This document shows positions 26,603 through 36,600 of a DNA stretch of 64,000 bases, one piece after another. Both the position numbers and the translations under genes were made by a program. The DNA comes from UBA4744 sp963707435 (lineage in GTDB: Bacteria > Actinomycetota > Acidimicrobiia > Spongiisociales > UBA4744): NCBI GenBank assembly GCA_963707435.1, contig CAVPPF010000002.1, forward strand, positions 620,001 to 684,000. The letters run 5' to 3'. Numbering within the stretch: position 1 is the stretch's first letter; every line of letters starts with the position of its first letter. The notes under the pieces are model-generated. The model was not told the origin of the DNA, searched no databases, and saw nothing but the letters and a program-made list of their open reading frames with translations.

Positions 26603-27965
26603 CCTCGGCACCCCGCAACGGATCCACGTCGTCGGGGCGGGAGGCTCCGGCATGAGCGGGCTTGCCAAGATCCTCTCGCAGTGGGGACACTCCGTGACCG
26701 GATCGGATCTCAAAATGAGCCCGACGCTGGCCGGTCTGGCCGATCTGGGAATCGACGTGTGGGCGGGGAGCAGGCCGGAGGTCGTGCAGGAACGGGATCT
26801 GGTCGTGGCTTCTTCGGCCATTCCCTCAAGCGATGCTGAGGTTGTCGCCGCCCGGAACCACGGCATCGAAGTGTGGGAGCGTCCTCGATTGCTCACCGAA
26901 ATAACGTCCCGCCTGCCGAGTATCGGGGCGACGGGCACCCACGGGAAGACAACGAGTACGGCCATGCTGATCGCCGCGTTGCGTGCCACCGGACTGGACC
27001 CATCGTTCGTGGTCGGTGGTGAGTTGACCGATTTGCGAGCCAATGCCTCGCTGGGCGCCGACGATCTCCTCGTGCTCGAAGTCGATGAAGCGTTCGGCAC
27101 GTTCCTCGATCTCAGCCTCAGGGGCCTGATGGTCACCAATATCGAACCGGACCATCTCGACTACTACCACAGCCTCGACCGACTGGAAGATGCCTTTGTC
27201 CGGGTCGTACGATCGGTCGACGGGCCGGTGCTGGTCGGGATCGATGACCCGGGCGGCCGTCGCCTGGCAGAGCGAACCGGAAAGAAGACGTACGGGACTT
27301 CCGCGGACGCGGACTGGCGCATCGTCGATGTCACGCAAGACGCCGCCTCGATCGCCTTCGGGCTCGAGGGCCCTGACAGATTGCACCGGGTAGCGGTCGG
27401 CCGGCCCGGTCTCCACATTGCCCGCGACGCCGCAGGCGCGTTGGCGCTGCTGGGCGAGCTCGGCTACGACATCGAGGCTGCCGGTGCCGGTCTCCGGGGG
27501 TTTTCGGGGGTGCGGCGGCGCTTCGAGGTTCGCGGCCGGGTGGCCGGCGTCACGATGATCGACGACTACGCCCATCATCCCACCGAGATCGCGGCAACGC
27601 TGCAGGCGGTAGCCCAAGGTTCGTGGAAGAGCGTTTGGGCCGTGTTTCAACCGCATCGGTACAGCCGGACCCGGGAACTCCATCGGGAGTTCGGCGGTGC
27701 CTTCGCAGGTGCCGACCATGTCATCGTCACCGACGTCTACGCGGCGGGCGAGGCTCCTGAGCCGGGCGTCACCGGGGCGCTCGTTGCCGATGCCGTCATC
27801 GCGCTCACACAGGCGGATGTGCACTACGTCCAACACCGGACCGACCTGGCCGGATACCTCGTAGACCGGGTCGAACCGGGGGATCTCGTACTTACGCTCG
27901 GTGCTGGTGACATCACCACCTTGGCCGGGGAGCTTGCTCCGCTCCTCGAGGCTTTGCACTCATGA
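26595..27965 (+). CDS. murC: UDP-MurNAc:L-Ala ligase MurC
   Basis: 456 residues. ATP-dependent addition of L-alanine to UDP-MurNAc, the first ligase step. Motifs: HVVGAGGSGMSGLAKIL at the N-terminus, P-loop GTHGKTT near 116, NIEPDHLDYYHS, and IDDYAHHPTEI with FQPHRYSRT in the C-terminal domain. It overlaps murG by 8 nt and murB by 4 nt. Confidence 0.95.
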   Translation: MVDLGTPQRIHVVGAGGSGMSGLAKILSQWGHSVTGSDLKMSPTLAGLADLGIDVWAGSRPEVVQERDLVVASSAIPSSDAEVVAARNHGIEVWERPRLLTEITSRLPSIGATGTHGKTTSTAMLIAALRATGLDPSFVVGGELTDLRANASLGADDLLVLEVDEAFGTFLDLSLRGLMVTNIEPDHLDYYHSLDRLEDAFVRVVRSVDGPVLVGIDDPGGRRLAERTGKKTYGTSADADWRIVDVTQDAASIAFGLEGPDRLHRVAVGRPGLHIARDAAGALALLGELGYDIEAAGAGLRGFSGVRRRFEVRGRVAGVTMIDDYAHHPTEIAATLQAVAQGSWKSVWAVFQPHRYSRTRELHREFGGAFAGADHVIVTDVYAAGEAPEPGVTGALVADAVIALTQADVHYVQHRTDLAGYLVDRVEPGDLVLTLGAGDITTLAGELAPLLEALHS

Positions 27966-28882
27966 ACACCCTCGACGATCTCGTTGCGAGCGGAAAGGTT
28001 CGCTCGATGGTGCCGGTCTCGGGGCTGACCACCTACAAGCTGGGCGGCCCGGCCACCTACTACCTGGAACCGGACAACGAAGCGCAACTGCTTGCCGTCG
28101 CAGGTTCCGTGCGCAACGAACCGCTGCTCGTTTTGGGTCGCGGCAGCAATCTCGTGGTCAGCGATGAAGGGTTTCCCGGTCTGGTGGTGCATCTCGGGGC
28201 GGGGTTCGTTCGAACCGAATTGGGTGATGACGGAACCGTCACGTCGGGGGCTGCCACCTCGATGCCCGGCCTGGCTCGCACCTGCGCCAGAGCCGGCCGT
28301 GGCGGGCTGGAGTTCTACATAGGGATCCCCGGCTCGGTAGGTGGCGGGGTCAGGATGAACGCCGGTTGTCACGGATCCGAAACCAGGGACTGGCTGGAAT
28401 CCGCCAGGGTGATCGACGTGCGCCGTGGTGAGGTGAGTGACCGGAAGCCCGCAGATATGGAGATGACCTACCGCCATACCAATCTTCAGCCTGATGAGAT
28501 CGTTACCGCCGCCACCTACGCAACGGAGCCCCGGGATCCGGCAGAGATCGACGAACGAATTCGTAGCGTCATCAGATGGCGGCGGGACCATCAGCCCGGC
28601 GGCACCTTGAACGCAGGAAGCGTCTTCAAGAATCCACCGGGTGACTCGGCGGGGCGCATCATCGACAGCCTGGGACTCAAGGGCACCCGCGTCGGAGGCG
28701 CCCATGTATCCGCCAAGCACGCGAACTTCTTCGTTGCAGATGAAGGGGTCAAGGCGCAGGACGTGTACGACCTGGTGTGGGCCGTGCGTCGCCGCGTAGG
28801 ACTCGAACTGGACATCTGGCTGCAGCCCGAGGTTCAGTTTGCCGGGCCATTCCGACCATCGCCCGACGAGGAGGCGACATGA
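27962..28882 (+). CDS. murB: UDP-N-acetylenolpyruvoylglucosamine reductase MurB
   Basis: 306 residues. FAD enzyme that reduces UDP-enolpyruvyl-GlcNAc to UDP-MurNAc with NADPH. FAD-site segments GRGSNLVVSDEGFPG and IGIPGSVGGGVRMNAG, and the catalytic serine in GSVFKNPPGDSAGRIID, are present. The insert pattern resembles the shorter type II MurB. It lies between murC and ftsQ and is coupled to both by ATGA. Confidence 0.94.
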   Translation: MNTLDDLVASGKVRSMVPVSGLTTYKLGGPATYYLEPDNEAQLLAVAGSVRNEPLLVLGRGSNLVVSDEGFPGLVVHLGAGFVRTELGDDGTVTSGAATSMPGLARTCARAGRGGLEFYIGIPGSVGGGVRMNAGCHGSETRDWLESARVIDVRRGEVSDRKPADMEMTYRHTNLQPDEIVTAATYATEPRDPAEIDERIRSVIRWRRDHQPGGTLNAGSVFKNPPGDSAGRIIDSLGLKGTRVGGAHVSAKHANFFVADEGVKAQDVYDLVWAVRRRVGLELDIWLQPEVQFAGPFRPSPDEEAT

Positions 28883-29619
28883 CGACGCGGGTTGATCCTC
28901 GACTGGCCGAACGGCGCCGCACCGTTGCGGAAAGCAACGCTCGCAGGCGCCTGCGCAAGATCTTCTGGGGCCTGGTCGTGGTCGCCATCGCTGCGGGGGC
29001 GGGCTGGGTGGCCCAGTCGCCCTTCTTCTCGATAGCTCATATAGCGATTTCCGGCGTCGAGGGAAGCGACACCCATCAGATTCTCCAGACGGCCGGAGTG
29101 GTCGAAGGCACACCCTTGATAAAGGTTGGTCCGGGTCACATCGAAGCTCTCCTCGAAGGAGACCCGTGGATTCTCGACGCCACCGTCCGACGGGTCATCC
29201 CCGATGCAGTCGAAGTGGTGGTCACCGAGCGGGAGCCCTTTGCGTGGGTGCAACTTGCGAGCGCATGGGCGGTAATCGCCGAGGACCTGGTGGTGCTCCG
29301 ACTCGATCCTGAACCGGTCGGACCGGTCCTGGTCCTGGATGCCGTAGCGAGAGACGCCGATCGGTTTGATGACTCGCGTGTCGTCGGGGGAGTGGTTTTC
29401 CTGGCCGGCCTGCCGGCGGATATGAGGAGCCAGGTTTCGTTGTCCGAGCAGGACGGCGAACTCTGGGCGAACGTGGCCGGCATGGCGGTCCGGCTGGGCT
29501 TGCCGACAGAAATGAAAGAAAAGGCGGCGGCGCTCGTCGCCATTCTCGAGGAGGAGATTCCTCCCGGATCCGTGATCAATCTCGTGGCGCCGACGCGTCC
29601 GGCTGTGGTCGAAGCGTGA
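28879..29619 (+). CDS. ftsQ: Cell division protein FtsQ/DivIB
   Basis: 246 residues: a basic cytoplasmic N-terminus, one membrane helix (about 29-47), then a POTRA domain starting FFSIAHIAISGVEG and the beta domain with the pattern PDAVEVVVTEREPFAWV. Recruits and holds FtsL/FtsB at the septum. Start ATG 28879 lies in an ATGA overlap with murB. Confidence 0.9.
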   Translation: MTTRVDPRLAERRRTVAESNARRRLRKIFWGLVVVAIAAGAGWVAQSPFFSIAHIAISGVEGSDTHQILQTAGVVEGTPLIKVGPGHIEALLEGDPWILDATVRRVIPDAVEVVVTEREPFAWVQLASAWAVIAEDLVVLRLDPEPVGPVLVLDAVARDADRFDDSRVVGGVVFLAGLPADMRSQVSLSEQDGELWANVAGMAVRLGLPTEMKEKAAALVAILEEEIPPGSVINLVAPTRPAVVEA

Positions 29620-29738
29620 CCGCCAACCGGACAAAACTATATACCTTCACTTGAACCTTAAACTTTTGGTCTTTCCTTGGAACGGCATCGAGCGTAAGGT
29701 TCAGGTCAAACCTAAAGCTTTCTGGAAAGGACATCACC
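29620..29738 (+). promoter_or_regulatory. ftsZ leader with AT-rich promoter region and inverted repeat
   Basis: 119 nt, clearly more AT-rich than its surroundings. TATATA at 29638-29643 is a -10 candidate. A perfect 9-nt inverted repeat, TGAACCTTA (29652-29660) and TAAGGTTCA (29695-29703), encloses 34 nt. A GGAAAGGA ribosome-binding site precedes ftsZ. Separate control of ftsZ within the cluster is usual; the repeat may be an operator or leader stem. Confidence 0.5.
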
Positions 29739-30797
29739 ATGGCGACATCCCGAGGGGGCTCCGCTACGCAGAGCTATCTGGCAGTGATCAAAGTCGTGGG
29801 CGTCGGCGGCGGCGGCGTCAATGCCATCAACCGCATGATCGATGCGGGCGTGCGAGGGGTCGAGTTCATTGCCATCAACACCGACGCCCAGGCGCTGCTC
29901 ATGTCCGACGCCGACATCAAGCTCGATTTGGGCCGGGATATCACGCGCGGACTGGGAGCGGGCGCCAACCCCGATGTGGGTAAAGCTGCAGCCGAGAGTC
30001 ACAAGGAAGAACTCGAAGAGGTGTTGAAGGGCGCCGACATGGTGTTCGTCACCGCCGGCGAAGGTGGCGGAACCGGGACCGGCGGCGCTCCCATCGTGGC
30101 CAGCGTGGCGCGGGGAATCGGCGCCCTGACGGTCGGCGTGGTGACGCGACCGTTCGGGTTCGAGGGCCGGCGCCGTTCTGTGCAGGCGGAACAGGGAATC
30201 CAGGACCTGCGCGAGGCGGTCGACACGCTCATCGTCATCCCCAATGATCGCCTCCTGGAGATCGCCGATGATCGCACTCCGATCATTGATGCCTTCCGGA
30301 TGGCCGATGAAGTCCTCATGGGTGGTGTGGCCGGTATCACGGATCTCATTACCACTCCCGGTCTCATCAACGTCGACTTCGCTGACGTCCGAACCATTCT
30401 CTCCGACGCAGGTACGGCGGTCATGGGTATCGGCCGCGCAACCGGGGAAGACCGGGCCGAGCAAGCTGCGGAGCGGGCCATCTCGAGCTCCATGTTGGAG
30501 ACGTCGATGGAAGGCGCCCGGGGTGTTTTGCTGACGATTTCCGGTCCGTCGGCGATGACACTGCACGAAGTCCACCAGGCAGCGACGGTGGTCGCCGAAC
30601 ACTGTGACTCGGAGGCGGATATCATCTTCGGCGCGGTGGTTGATGACAACCTCGGCGAAGAGATCAAGGTGACGGTCATCGCGGCAGGGTTCGATCGCAG
30701 TCGTCGAAAAGAAACCCGCGGAATCGCCTCGGGTACCGTGACCAGGTCCATCGACGGTGATGACGACCTCGACATACCGAGCTTCGTGCAGGGATGA
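29739..30797 (+). CDS. ftsZ: Cell division GTPase FtsZ
   Basis: 352-residue tubulin homologue that assembles the division ring. GTP-binding motif GGGTGTG at residues 109-115 and the T7 synergy loop NVDFADVR near 210 are intact. The C-terminal peptide DDLDIPSFVQG, which binds SepF and other tethers, is present, but the linker before it is only about 20 residues, much shorter than in most actinobacteria. No ftsA is present; SepF is the likely membrane tether. Confidence 0.97.
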   Translation: MATSRGGSATQSYLAVIKVVGVGGGGVNAINRMIDAGVRGVEFIAINTDAQALLMSDADIKLDLGRDITRGLGAGANPDVGKAAAESHKEELEEVLKGADMVFVTAGEGGGTGTGGAPIVASVARGIGALTVGVVTRPFGFEGRRRSVQAEQGIQDLREAVDTLIVIPNDRLLEIADDRTPIIDAFRMADEVLMGGVAGITDLITTPGLINVDFADVRTILSDAGTAVMGIGRATGEDRAEQAAERAISSSMLETSMEGARGVLLTISGPSAMTLHEVHQAATVVAEHCDSEADIIFGAVVDDNLGEEIKVTVIAAGFDRSRRKETRGIASGTVTRSIDGDDDLDIPSFVQG

Positions 30798-31417
30798 TTC
30801 AGCCGCCGGGATTCCGGGGGGCTGCTTTCACGAGGTCACACCAGGGAGACCTCCGGTCGAGCGAAGCGGCGCGTCTCATGGTCTCCTCCGACCTCGCTAT
30901 CTCCAACACGTGGGCGACCGTGCATCAAGTGCACGGCGGGGCCGTCGTTGAGGCCAACCGACCGGGCTCGCTCGGCGATGCCGACGCTTTGTACACCGGG
31001 ACCGCCGGGTTGCCACTGGCCGTCTTCACCGCCGATTGTCTCGCCGTGGTTCTCGAAGCTGATAGGGGCGTCGGAATCGCGCATGCCGGCTGGCGGGGCG
31101 TCGTGGCCGGCGTGGTCGACAACCTCAAGGTGAGCATGGAAGCCGCCGGTTGGAATCTGCTGCGAGCCGCCATAGGTCCGGGGATCGGACCGTGCTGCTT
31201 CGAAGTAGGCCCCGAAGTCGCCGCCCGGTTCCCGGCCGACCCCTCGACCACGACCTGGGGCACGGCGAGTGTCGATCTTCCTGCGGCCGTTGCTTCCCGG
31301 CTCGACGGCCTGGAGATATGGAACGCCGGCGTGTGCACCCGTTGCAGCGACGGATTCTTCTCGCATCGGCGCGACGAGACCCCCGCCCGGATGGCCGGCA
31401 TTGTGTGGATGCCGTGA
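30794..31417 (+). CDS. pgeF: Purine nucleoside phosphorylase-like protein PgeF (YfiH)
   Basis: 207 residues of the multicopper-oxidase-like YfiH family: motifs TVHQVHGG, FTADCLAVVLE, HAGWRGVVAGV and GPGIGPCCFEVG hold the His-Cys-His metal site. Members have been linked to peptidoglycan editing and to phosphorolysis of purine nucleosides. ATGA overlap with ftsZ and GTGA overlap with yggS place it in the standard actinobacterial ftsZ-downstream set. Confidence 0.93.
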   Translation: MIQPPGFRGAAFTRSHQGDLRSSEAARLMVSSDLAISNTWATVHQVHGGAVVEANRPGSLGDADALYTGTAGLPLAVFTADCLAVVLEADRGVGIAHAGWRGVVAGVVDNLKVSMEAAGWNLLRAAIGPGIGPCCFEVGPEVAARFPADPSTTTWGTASVDLPAAVASRLDGLEIWNAGVCTRCSDGFFSHRRDETPARMAGIVWMP

Positions 31418-32073
31418 GTCTCGAAGTAGTCCGTAGGAGGATTGAGGCTGCGGCAGCACGGAGCGGCCGGGGGGTCGACGAGATCACACTGATTGCAGTC
31501 GGCAAAACCCATCCTGTGGAAACGCTGATGGGGCTCTACGAGGCCGGGCATCGGGACTTTGGTGAGAACCGGGCGGGGGAGTTGGCGGAAAAGGCGGCCC
31601 GCATGCCCCAAGATGTTCGCTGGCACTTCATCGGCCCGCTCCAACGCAACAAGGTGAGGCTGGTGCGGCCCGTCGTGAACATGATCCATTCGATGGATCG
31701 CCTCAAGCTGGGCGAGGCCTGGATGAAAGGCCCCGGGACGGCTCCTCCGGTTCTGATGGAAGTCAATATCGGAGATGAACCGCAGAAGTCGGGCGTGTCG
31801 ATCGACGCTGCAGCAGCGATGGCCGATCAACTCGTCGCTCTCGGCGTCGAGGTGCGAGGTGTGATGGCGATCCCGCCGCTCGTCGCCGAGTCCGAGCAAG
31901 CCCGGCAGTTCTTCACCCGGTTGGCGAAGCTGCGGGACGATCTCGCGGTCCACCATCCGGCCGTGCAGGAGCTGTCGATGGGCATGACGGACGACTTCGA
32001 AGTGGCAATCGAAGAAGGAGCGACGATGATTCGCGTCGGACGGGCTATCTTTGGTCCGAGAGTCGAGCAATAA
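31414..32073 (+). CDS. PLP homeostasis protein (YggS/PROSC family)
   Basis: 219 residues from GTG 31414 in a GTGA overlap with pgeF. A single-domain PLP-binding TIM barrel; the cofactor lysine is Lys31 in LIAVGKTHP, and the phosphate site includes SMGMTDDFEVAI and RVGRAIFGPR. Known members buffer pyridoxal phosphate and have no enzymatic activity established. Confidence 0.94.
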   Translation: MSLEVVRRRIEAAAARSGRGVDEITLIAVGKTHPVETLMGLYEAGHRDFGENRAGELAEKAARMPQDVRWHFIGPLQRNKVRLVRPVVNMIHSMDRLKLGEAWMKGPGTAPPVLMEVNIGDEPQKSGVSIDAAAAMADQLVALGVEVRGVMAIPPLVAESEQARQFFTRLAKLRDDLAVHHPAVQELSMGMTDDFEVAIEEGATMIRVGRAIFGPRVEQ

Positions 32074-32085
32074 CCAAGGGATCAC

Positions 32086-32628
32086 ATGAGTCAGTTGTGG
32101 CAGAAGGCGCTTCTCTATCTCGGCCTGGTCGACGAAGACGCAATCGAAAACGAACAATCCGCGCCGGTTGAGGCCGCTCCGGTTCAATCGCAGGTGCGCA
32201 CCGTCGCCAACCGGCCGGAAGGCGTGGTAGGCCGGCGAGTCGAGCCGCCGGCGGGGCGTGGTCCCATGGGCACCGCCGAACGGGCATTCGCTCCGTCCGC
32301 AGCATCGACCGGTGCCGTGCGGCAGGTCAAGTCGGCCGAGGCTCAGTGTGACATCGTCGAGGCCACAGGCTTCTCCGATGCGAAGCTCCTCGCCGACCGG
32401 ATTCGAGCCCGAGTGCCGGTCGTGCTCAACCTGCGGGCAACGGACCCCGACATGGTCCGCCGGCTCGTCGACTTCGCCAGCGGCCTCACCTACGCCCTCG
32501 ACGGCACCATGAGGAAGATCTCCGAGGGCGTCATCATGGTGTTGCCGCCCCGCGTCTCGTTGGGACGGGAAGAGAAACGTCGGCTTGCCGACCTGGGCCT
32601 CTATTCAACCGCTGACGACAGCGAATAG
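32086..32628 (+). CDS. sepF: Cell division protein SepF
   Basis: 180 residues. A short amphipathic N-terminal helix (MSQLWQKALLYLGL) for membrane binding, a disordered linker, and the C-terminal SepF domain with DAKLLADRIRARVPVVLNL and RRLVDFASGLTYALDG. It links FtsZ to the membrane in organisms without FtsA, which fits this cluster. Confidence 0.95.
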   Translation: MSQLWQKALLYLGLVDEDAIENEQSAPVEAAPVQSQVRTVANRPEGVVGRRVEPPAGRGPMGTAERAFAPSAASTGAVRQVKSAEAQCDIVEATGFSDAKLLADRIRARVPVVLNLRATDPDMVRRLVDFASGLTYALDGTMRKISEGVIMVLPPRVSLGREEKRRLADLGLYSTADDSE

Positions 32629-32636
32629 GCCCGACC

Positions 32637-32888
32637 GTGAATATCGTCTGCCCGCTGATTCAGTTGTACAGCCTTGTTGTGTTTGCGCGGATCTTGCTCG
32701 AATGGGTGCGGGTTCCGGGTGAACACCCGGTGGGCAAGGCCCGTGCAGTGCTGGCAAGAATCGTCGACCCCGTCCTCATCCCGCTGCGCCGGATCATCCC
32801 TCCGGTTCGCTTGGGTGGGGCCGCCCTCGACCTGTCTCCGCTGGTCCTCTTGATCGGTCTCAGCATTCTGTCCCGGGCGGTATGTTGA
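32637..32888 (+). CDS. YggT-family membrane protein
   Basis: 83 residues from GTG 32637. One full YGGT domain: two membrane helices around the motif DPVLIPLRRIIPP. It regularly lies between sepF and divIVA in actinobacteria and Firmicutes; linked to osmotic tolerance and cell shape but of unproven function. Confidence 0.9.
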   Translation: MNIVCPLIQLYSLVVFARILLEWVRVPGEHPVGKARAVLARIVDPVLIPLRRIIPPVRLGGAALDLSPLVLLIGLSILSRAVC

Positions 32889-32988
32889 TCGTCCGGCGCC
32901 CTCCTCAGAGATTCCCGCGTTCCCTGACACTCGGGAGCGGCCCGGGAGGGCTAAGCTCCGCACACGCACGTTCCAAGGTGGTACAGCC

Positions 32989-33672
32989 ATGGTTTTGAGT
33001 CCAATCGATATTGAGCAGAAGACGTTCAGGGTCGCACTGCGCGGCTATGCCGAGGAAGAAGTCGACCAGTTCCTCGATGAGATCGTGATCGCGATCCGTG
33101 AGTACGAGCGGCAACTGCGGGACGCCAACGAGCGAGTGGCCGTCCTCGAGGAGCAGCTCGAGGCAAATCGTGAGACCGAGGAGCGCATCAAGAAGACGCT
33201 CGTCATCGCCCAGCGAACGGCCGATCAGGTCGTTGATGAAGCGCGCGGCGAGGCACAGCAACTCCTGGCCGAAGCCCGCACCAAGGCTTCCGCCGTGGAA
33301 ATCGAGAAGATCCAGGAGCGTGAGCAACTCGTGTCCGACCTCGATCGGTTGCGATCGTCGGTGGGAAGCCTCAAAGACAGGCTCCTGGCACTCGCCGACT
33401 CCACTATGGGCAAACTCGAGGAGCTCGAAGCGGAGGTCATTGAAGCGCAACCGGAAGAGGATGAGGTCCTACCGGCCGCCGACGACTACAGCGATCTCGA
33501 CGAACTCGAGGAAGATTTCGATCACGAAGACGAGTCTCCGGTCGGAGCAGACGACCCGGATGAACCGGCCGAGGAGCAGCCCCAGGATGCTGCCGAGCAT
33601 GACGAGGCTGCCGGTCAGGTGTTCTTAGGTTCGGGTCATCGTCCCTGGGACCGCGGCGACGGCGAAGGGTAG
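32989..33672 (+). CDS. divIVA: DivIVA/Wag31 polar scaffold
   Basis: 227 residues. The N-terminal lipid-binding domain (SPIDIEQKTFRVALRGYAEE then VDQFLDEI) is followed by long coiled coils (about 45-150) and a strongly acidic, disordered tail. It marks curved membrane and poles and, in actinobacteria, recruits the wall elongation machinery. 100 nt separate it from yggT, so a promoter of its own is possible. Convergent with ileS, which ends 12 nt away. Confidence 0.95.
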   Translation: MVLSPIDIEQKTFRVALRGYAEEEVDQFLDEIVIAIREYERQLRDANERVAVLEEQLEANRETEERIKKTLVIAQRTADQVVDEARGEAQQLLAEARTKASAVEIEKIQEREQLVSDLDRLRSSVGSLKDRLLALADSTMGKLEELEAEVIEAQPEEDEVLPAADDYSDLDELEEDFDHEDESPVGADDPDEPAEEQPQDAAEHDEAAGQVFLGSGHRPWDRGDGEG

Positions 33673-33684
33673 GAACGCGGCGGC

Positions 33685-36600
33685 CTATCCGGAGTCTTCT
33701 CCGTTTGACCGGACGACTGCGACGGTCACCTGCTCGCCGTCAATGCTGAGAGCGATCCCCGGTTCCGGGCCGTTTCTCGTGACCGCAACGGCCAGAACTT
33801 CCGCAGCGATGACCTCGAGATGCGTTTCGAATGCGGAAACGACCGACGCGGAATCGCTCGACCAGGTCAGCGTTATCCGATCGGCAACTGCCAGGCCCAG
33901 GTCGCGGCGCACCTGCTGAATCCGATTGATCAGTTCGCGGGCTACTCCTTCGATCTCGAGTTCGCGGGTCACCGTGGTATCGATGGCTACCGAGAGGGGG
34001 CCTTCTGTTGCCACGATCATGCCCGGCCGCGGGACTCGCTGCACCATGACGTCGTCGGTCCCGATCTCATGTCCGGCCACGAGCACCGGAGTGCCATCGG
34101 CCAATTGCTGCACCGACGCCGGGTCGAGCCGTTCCAAAGCGGCCGCGACCTTCTGCACGTCGGAACCGAGGCGAGGGCCAAGTTTCTTGAAATCGGCCTT
34201 GATGCGCAGATCGACCAGCTCGGTATCGTTCCGGCCGACCAGAACCTTTTTCACGTTGAGTTCCTCTGCAATGAGCCAGGCATGCGCCGCAACGGCCTCC
34301 GCAATCTCTTCGTCCCGGGTCAGCACGGTCAGAGACGGCAGTGGCTGCCGAACCTTGAGTCCGTGGGCAACTCGCAACGAACGTCCCTGCGTCACCACCT
34401 GTCGCACCCAGCGCATGGCATACTCGAGCTCGGCTGAAATCAACTCCTGTCGCGGCTCCGGATAGTCGGTATGGTGCACGCTGAGCGGGCCATCCTCACC
34501 GTCAGAGCGGTGCTCGACCACCAGTCGCTGGTACAGCTCCTCGGTGACGAACGGCAACACCGGGGCGATCACCTTCGAGAACGTGACCAGGACCTCGTAC
34601 AACGTGGCAAAGGCGGCGAGTTTGTCGGTGTCGTCCTCGCTGCGGGTACGCCAGAAGCGCCGGCGAGAACGGCGGATGTACCAATTGGTGAGGTGATCGA
34701 TGAAGCCCATCATCGGGGGGACGACCGAGTACAGGTAGTAGCCCTCCATGAGTGTGTTGACTTCGGAGATGAGCGACTGCAAGACCGACAGAATCCAGCG
34801 ATCGATCTCTGGTCGCTCTTCAGCCGGAGGCGCCGCCGTCAGGTCCGAGCGGGCGATGCCGTCCGCTTCGGCGTACGTGGTCAAGAACGAGTAGGCGTTC
34901 CAGAGGGGGAGCATGACGGCTCGCGTGACCTCGCGCACGCCATCTTCGGTGAAGCGGAGCGGTTCGGCGCGCAGGAGCGGAGAATTGATCAGGTAAGCCC
35001 GCAAGGCGTCTGCACCGTGCCTGGCGAGAATCTCGTTCGGGTCCGGGTAGTTCTTGAGGCTCTTCGACATCTTCCTGCCGTCTTCTGCCAGGATCAGCCC
35101 GTTGACGACACAATTCTGAAAAGGGACGTCATCGAATAGACCGGTCGCCAGGACCAGCAGCGTGTAGAACCAGCCACGGGTCTGATCGAGACCTTCGGCA
35201 ATGAAGTCCGCCGGGAAACGACGCTGGAAGGCTTCCTCGTTCTCGAACGGATAGTGGATCTGGGCATAGGGCATCGAACCCGATTCGAACCAGACGTCGA
35301 GGACTTCCGGGACCCGTTGCATGGTCCCCGAGCACTTCGCGCATGGAAACGTGACCGCATCGACGATGTGTTTGTGAAGATCGTCGAGATGCACACCGGA
35401 GACGCTCGCCAGCTCCTCGATCGACCCAACACACAGCTGGTCGCCGCACTCCCCGCACTCCCACACCGGGATACAGCTGCCCCAGTAGCGGTTGCGGCTG
35501 ATGGCCCAATCGCGGGCGTTCTCGAGCCAGTTCCCGAAACGCCTGCTCCCCACATACTCAGGAACCCAGTGGATCGATTCGTTCAGCTCAACCATGCGGT
35601 CCTTGAACTGTTCGACGGCGACAAACCACGTCGGGATCGCCTTGTAGATCAGCGGTGTGCCGGTCCGGTAGCAGAACGGATACGAGTGGCGGATCTGGTC
35701 CCGTTTGATGAGGCTGCCGCGCCGCTTGAGAATCTCGATCAACCGGGCGTCGGCATCCTTGACGTACATGCCCGCCACGTCGGGGACGGCTTCGGTGAAC
35801 CGGGCCTCACTGTCGACCGGATCGAGCATCACCGACAGGCCTGCCTCCGTCAGGGCATAGAAGTCGGCTTCTCCGTAGGCGGGCGCCATGTGAACCAGGC
35901 CGGTACCCTCGGCAGTGTTGACCTCGGTGCTGGAGATCACCCGGAAGGCACCCCGATCGCGCTCTTCCTCGAAATAGGGGAAGGGTGGCTCGTACTGCGC
36001 CCCGAGCAACTCCCGGCCGTTTGCCTGGCGCGCAACCGGGGCTCCCGGCCAGAAGCTCTCACCGAGGTTCGCCGCTACCCAGTGGCGTTCGCCTGCCACG
36101 TCGATCGCCGAGTAGAGGATATCTTGGCCAACCGCCACGGCCAGGTTGCCGGGAAGCGTCCACGGGGTCGTCGTCCAGATCGTCAGGTAATCACCCTCCC
36201 GCACCGGACCGTGGGTCTGCAGGACCCGCAGCCGGACCGTGATCGCCGGGTCGTCGATGTCCCGGTAGTCGAGGTTCGCCTCGAAGTTGGAAAGCGGCGT
36301 CGTTGCCCCCCAGGAATACGGGAGCACCTTGAAGTCCCGGTAAATGAGACCTTTGTCCCAGAGGCGCCGGAAGACCCACCAGACGCTCTCCATGAAGTCG
36401 ACATCCATGGTCTTGTAGTCGTTCTCGAAGTCCACCCACCGGCCGATGCGGCGGGTGATCGTTTCCCAGCTCTCCGTGTTGGTTTGCACGTGCGACCGGC
36501 AGGCTTCGTTGAATCGATCGATCCCGTACGCTTTGATTTCGCCGGGTCCGGACAACCCGAGGATCTTCTGGACCTCCATCTCGATGGGGAGGCCGTGCGT

